The position numbers were made by a program, and so were the translations under genes. From CBDFKQ01 sp965248855 (GTDB taxonomy: Bacteria; Bacteroidota; Bacteroidia; Cytophagales; 172606-1), in contig CBDFKQ010000011.1 in assembly GCA_965248855.1 (NCBI GenBank), forward strand, positions 486,236 through 550,235: DNA of 64,000 bases. The letters are read 5' to 3'. The notes under the pieces were generated by a model, which was given only the letters and a program-made list of their open reading frames with translations, was not told the origin of the DNA and ran no database searches. Positions within the stretch are counted from its first letter, which is position 1; each line of letters opens with the position of its first letter. Positions 63,890 through 64,000 of the stretch are shown here, piece by piece.

Positions 63890-64000
63890 AAAGATTTTGC
63901 CTGACTTTGGATTTAAAGAACAATCCTAAACTTATTGAAGAGTATGAAGCTCATCATCGGAATGTATGGCCTGAAATTAAAGATTCAATTAAAAGTTCCG
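63886..64000 (+). CDS. RhaM-type L-rhamnose/L-fucose mutarotase, 3' partial
   Basis: The first 38 codons of a gene cut by the window end: MKRFCLTLDLKNNPKLIEEY then EAHHRNVWPEIKDSIKSS. The Leu-Asp-Leu start and HHxNVWPEI block match the L-rhamnose mutarotase (DUF718) family, in which a His of this region is catalytic. Family members interconvert anomers of 6-deoxyhexoses and occur in both rhamnose and fucose operons. It overlaps the lactonase stop by four bases (ATGA). Confidence 0.88.
   Translation, partial: MKRFCLTLDLKNNPKLIEEYEAHHRNVWPEIKDSIKSS

Noticed and set aside
1..64000. tRNA or rRNA genes
   Set aside because: Reading the intergenic regions for T-loop GGTTCGAA-type motifs and rRNA-like GC-rich blocks found none. 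A dedicated tRNA scan was not possible.

Overview
The window is AT-rich DNA from a member of the Bacteroidota, probably in the Chitinophagales/Sphingobacteriales range. Evidence is the TAnnTTTG-type promoter boxes, the near absence of Shine-Dalgarno sites, many SPII lipoproteins, TonB-receptor-like and PorT-like barrels, a C-terminal type 9 secretion (T9SS) sorting domain, DUF6913 between ligA and dapA, HU-CCDC81/SPOR and 7TMR-DISM proteins. No rRNA, tRNA, CRISPR array or complete insertion sequence was seen.

Layout. 0-1.1 kb: the end of a GroES-like gene, a truncated IS630-type transposase domain, and a gene-less stretch with several hairpins. 1.1-11.1 kb: sugar and envelope genes (aldose 1-epimerase lipoprotein, TPR histidine kinase, GH8 glycanase, HSL-type esterase lipoprotein, EVE-domain protein, small secreted proteins). 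11.2-19.8 kb: a PolX-family protein with an eroded polymerase site, DUF4254 and a GT9 glycosyltransferase separated by purine/pyrimidine heptamer repeats, an outer-membrane barrel with its HU-CCDC81/SPOR partner, and a YeiB-like membrane protein. 19.8-23.3 kb (minus strand): ligA-DUF6913-dapA. 23.5-35.1 kb: a 7TMR-DISM hybrid kinase, a Gre-like protein and a decayed copy of its 3' end on either side of a seven-repeat lipoprotein, a Pr6Pr membrane protein, aspS, xylA and an M1 peptidase. 35.3-38.5 kb: an Npt-fold/HEAT/cNMP-binding membrane protein.

38.7-51.4 kb: four tightly spaced genes. They encode an inner-membrane nSTAND NTPase with a predicted periplasmic WD40 propeller, a TPR-plus-barrel outer-membrane protein, a lipoprotein with propeller-like repeats, and a giant T9SS-type adhesin carrying 4.5 near-identical 540-bp repeats. 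This is the best candidate here for an undescribed envelope system. 51.4-53.5 kb: a TerB-like/PH-like protein followed by TerC.

54.1-64.0 kb: a L-fucose (6-deoxyhexose) utilisation locus. It holds a FucP-type importer, LutA, GH29 alpha-L-fucosidase, LutB, LutC, a UxaA-family dehydratase, an SDR dehydrogenase, a FAH-family hydrolase, an amidohydrolase (lactonase) and a RhaM-type mutarotase cut by the window edge. Together they can release, import and oxidise L-fucose by the non-phosphorylative route to pyruvate and L-lactate, with LutABC then oxidising the lactate.

Caution: between 44.7 and 55.6 kb at least five genes (adhesin, TerB-like, terC, fucP-like, lutA) carry single-base indels, mostly in short homopolymers, while the encoded proteins stay conserved across the breaks. 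Sequencing or assembly error is the simplest explanation. The C8 tract at the start of the adhesin could instead be a phase-variable switch.
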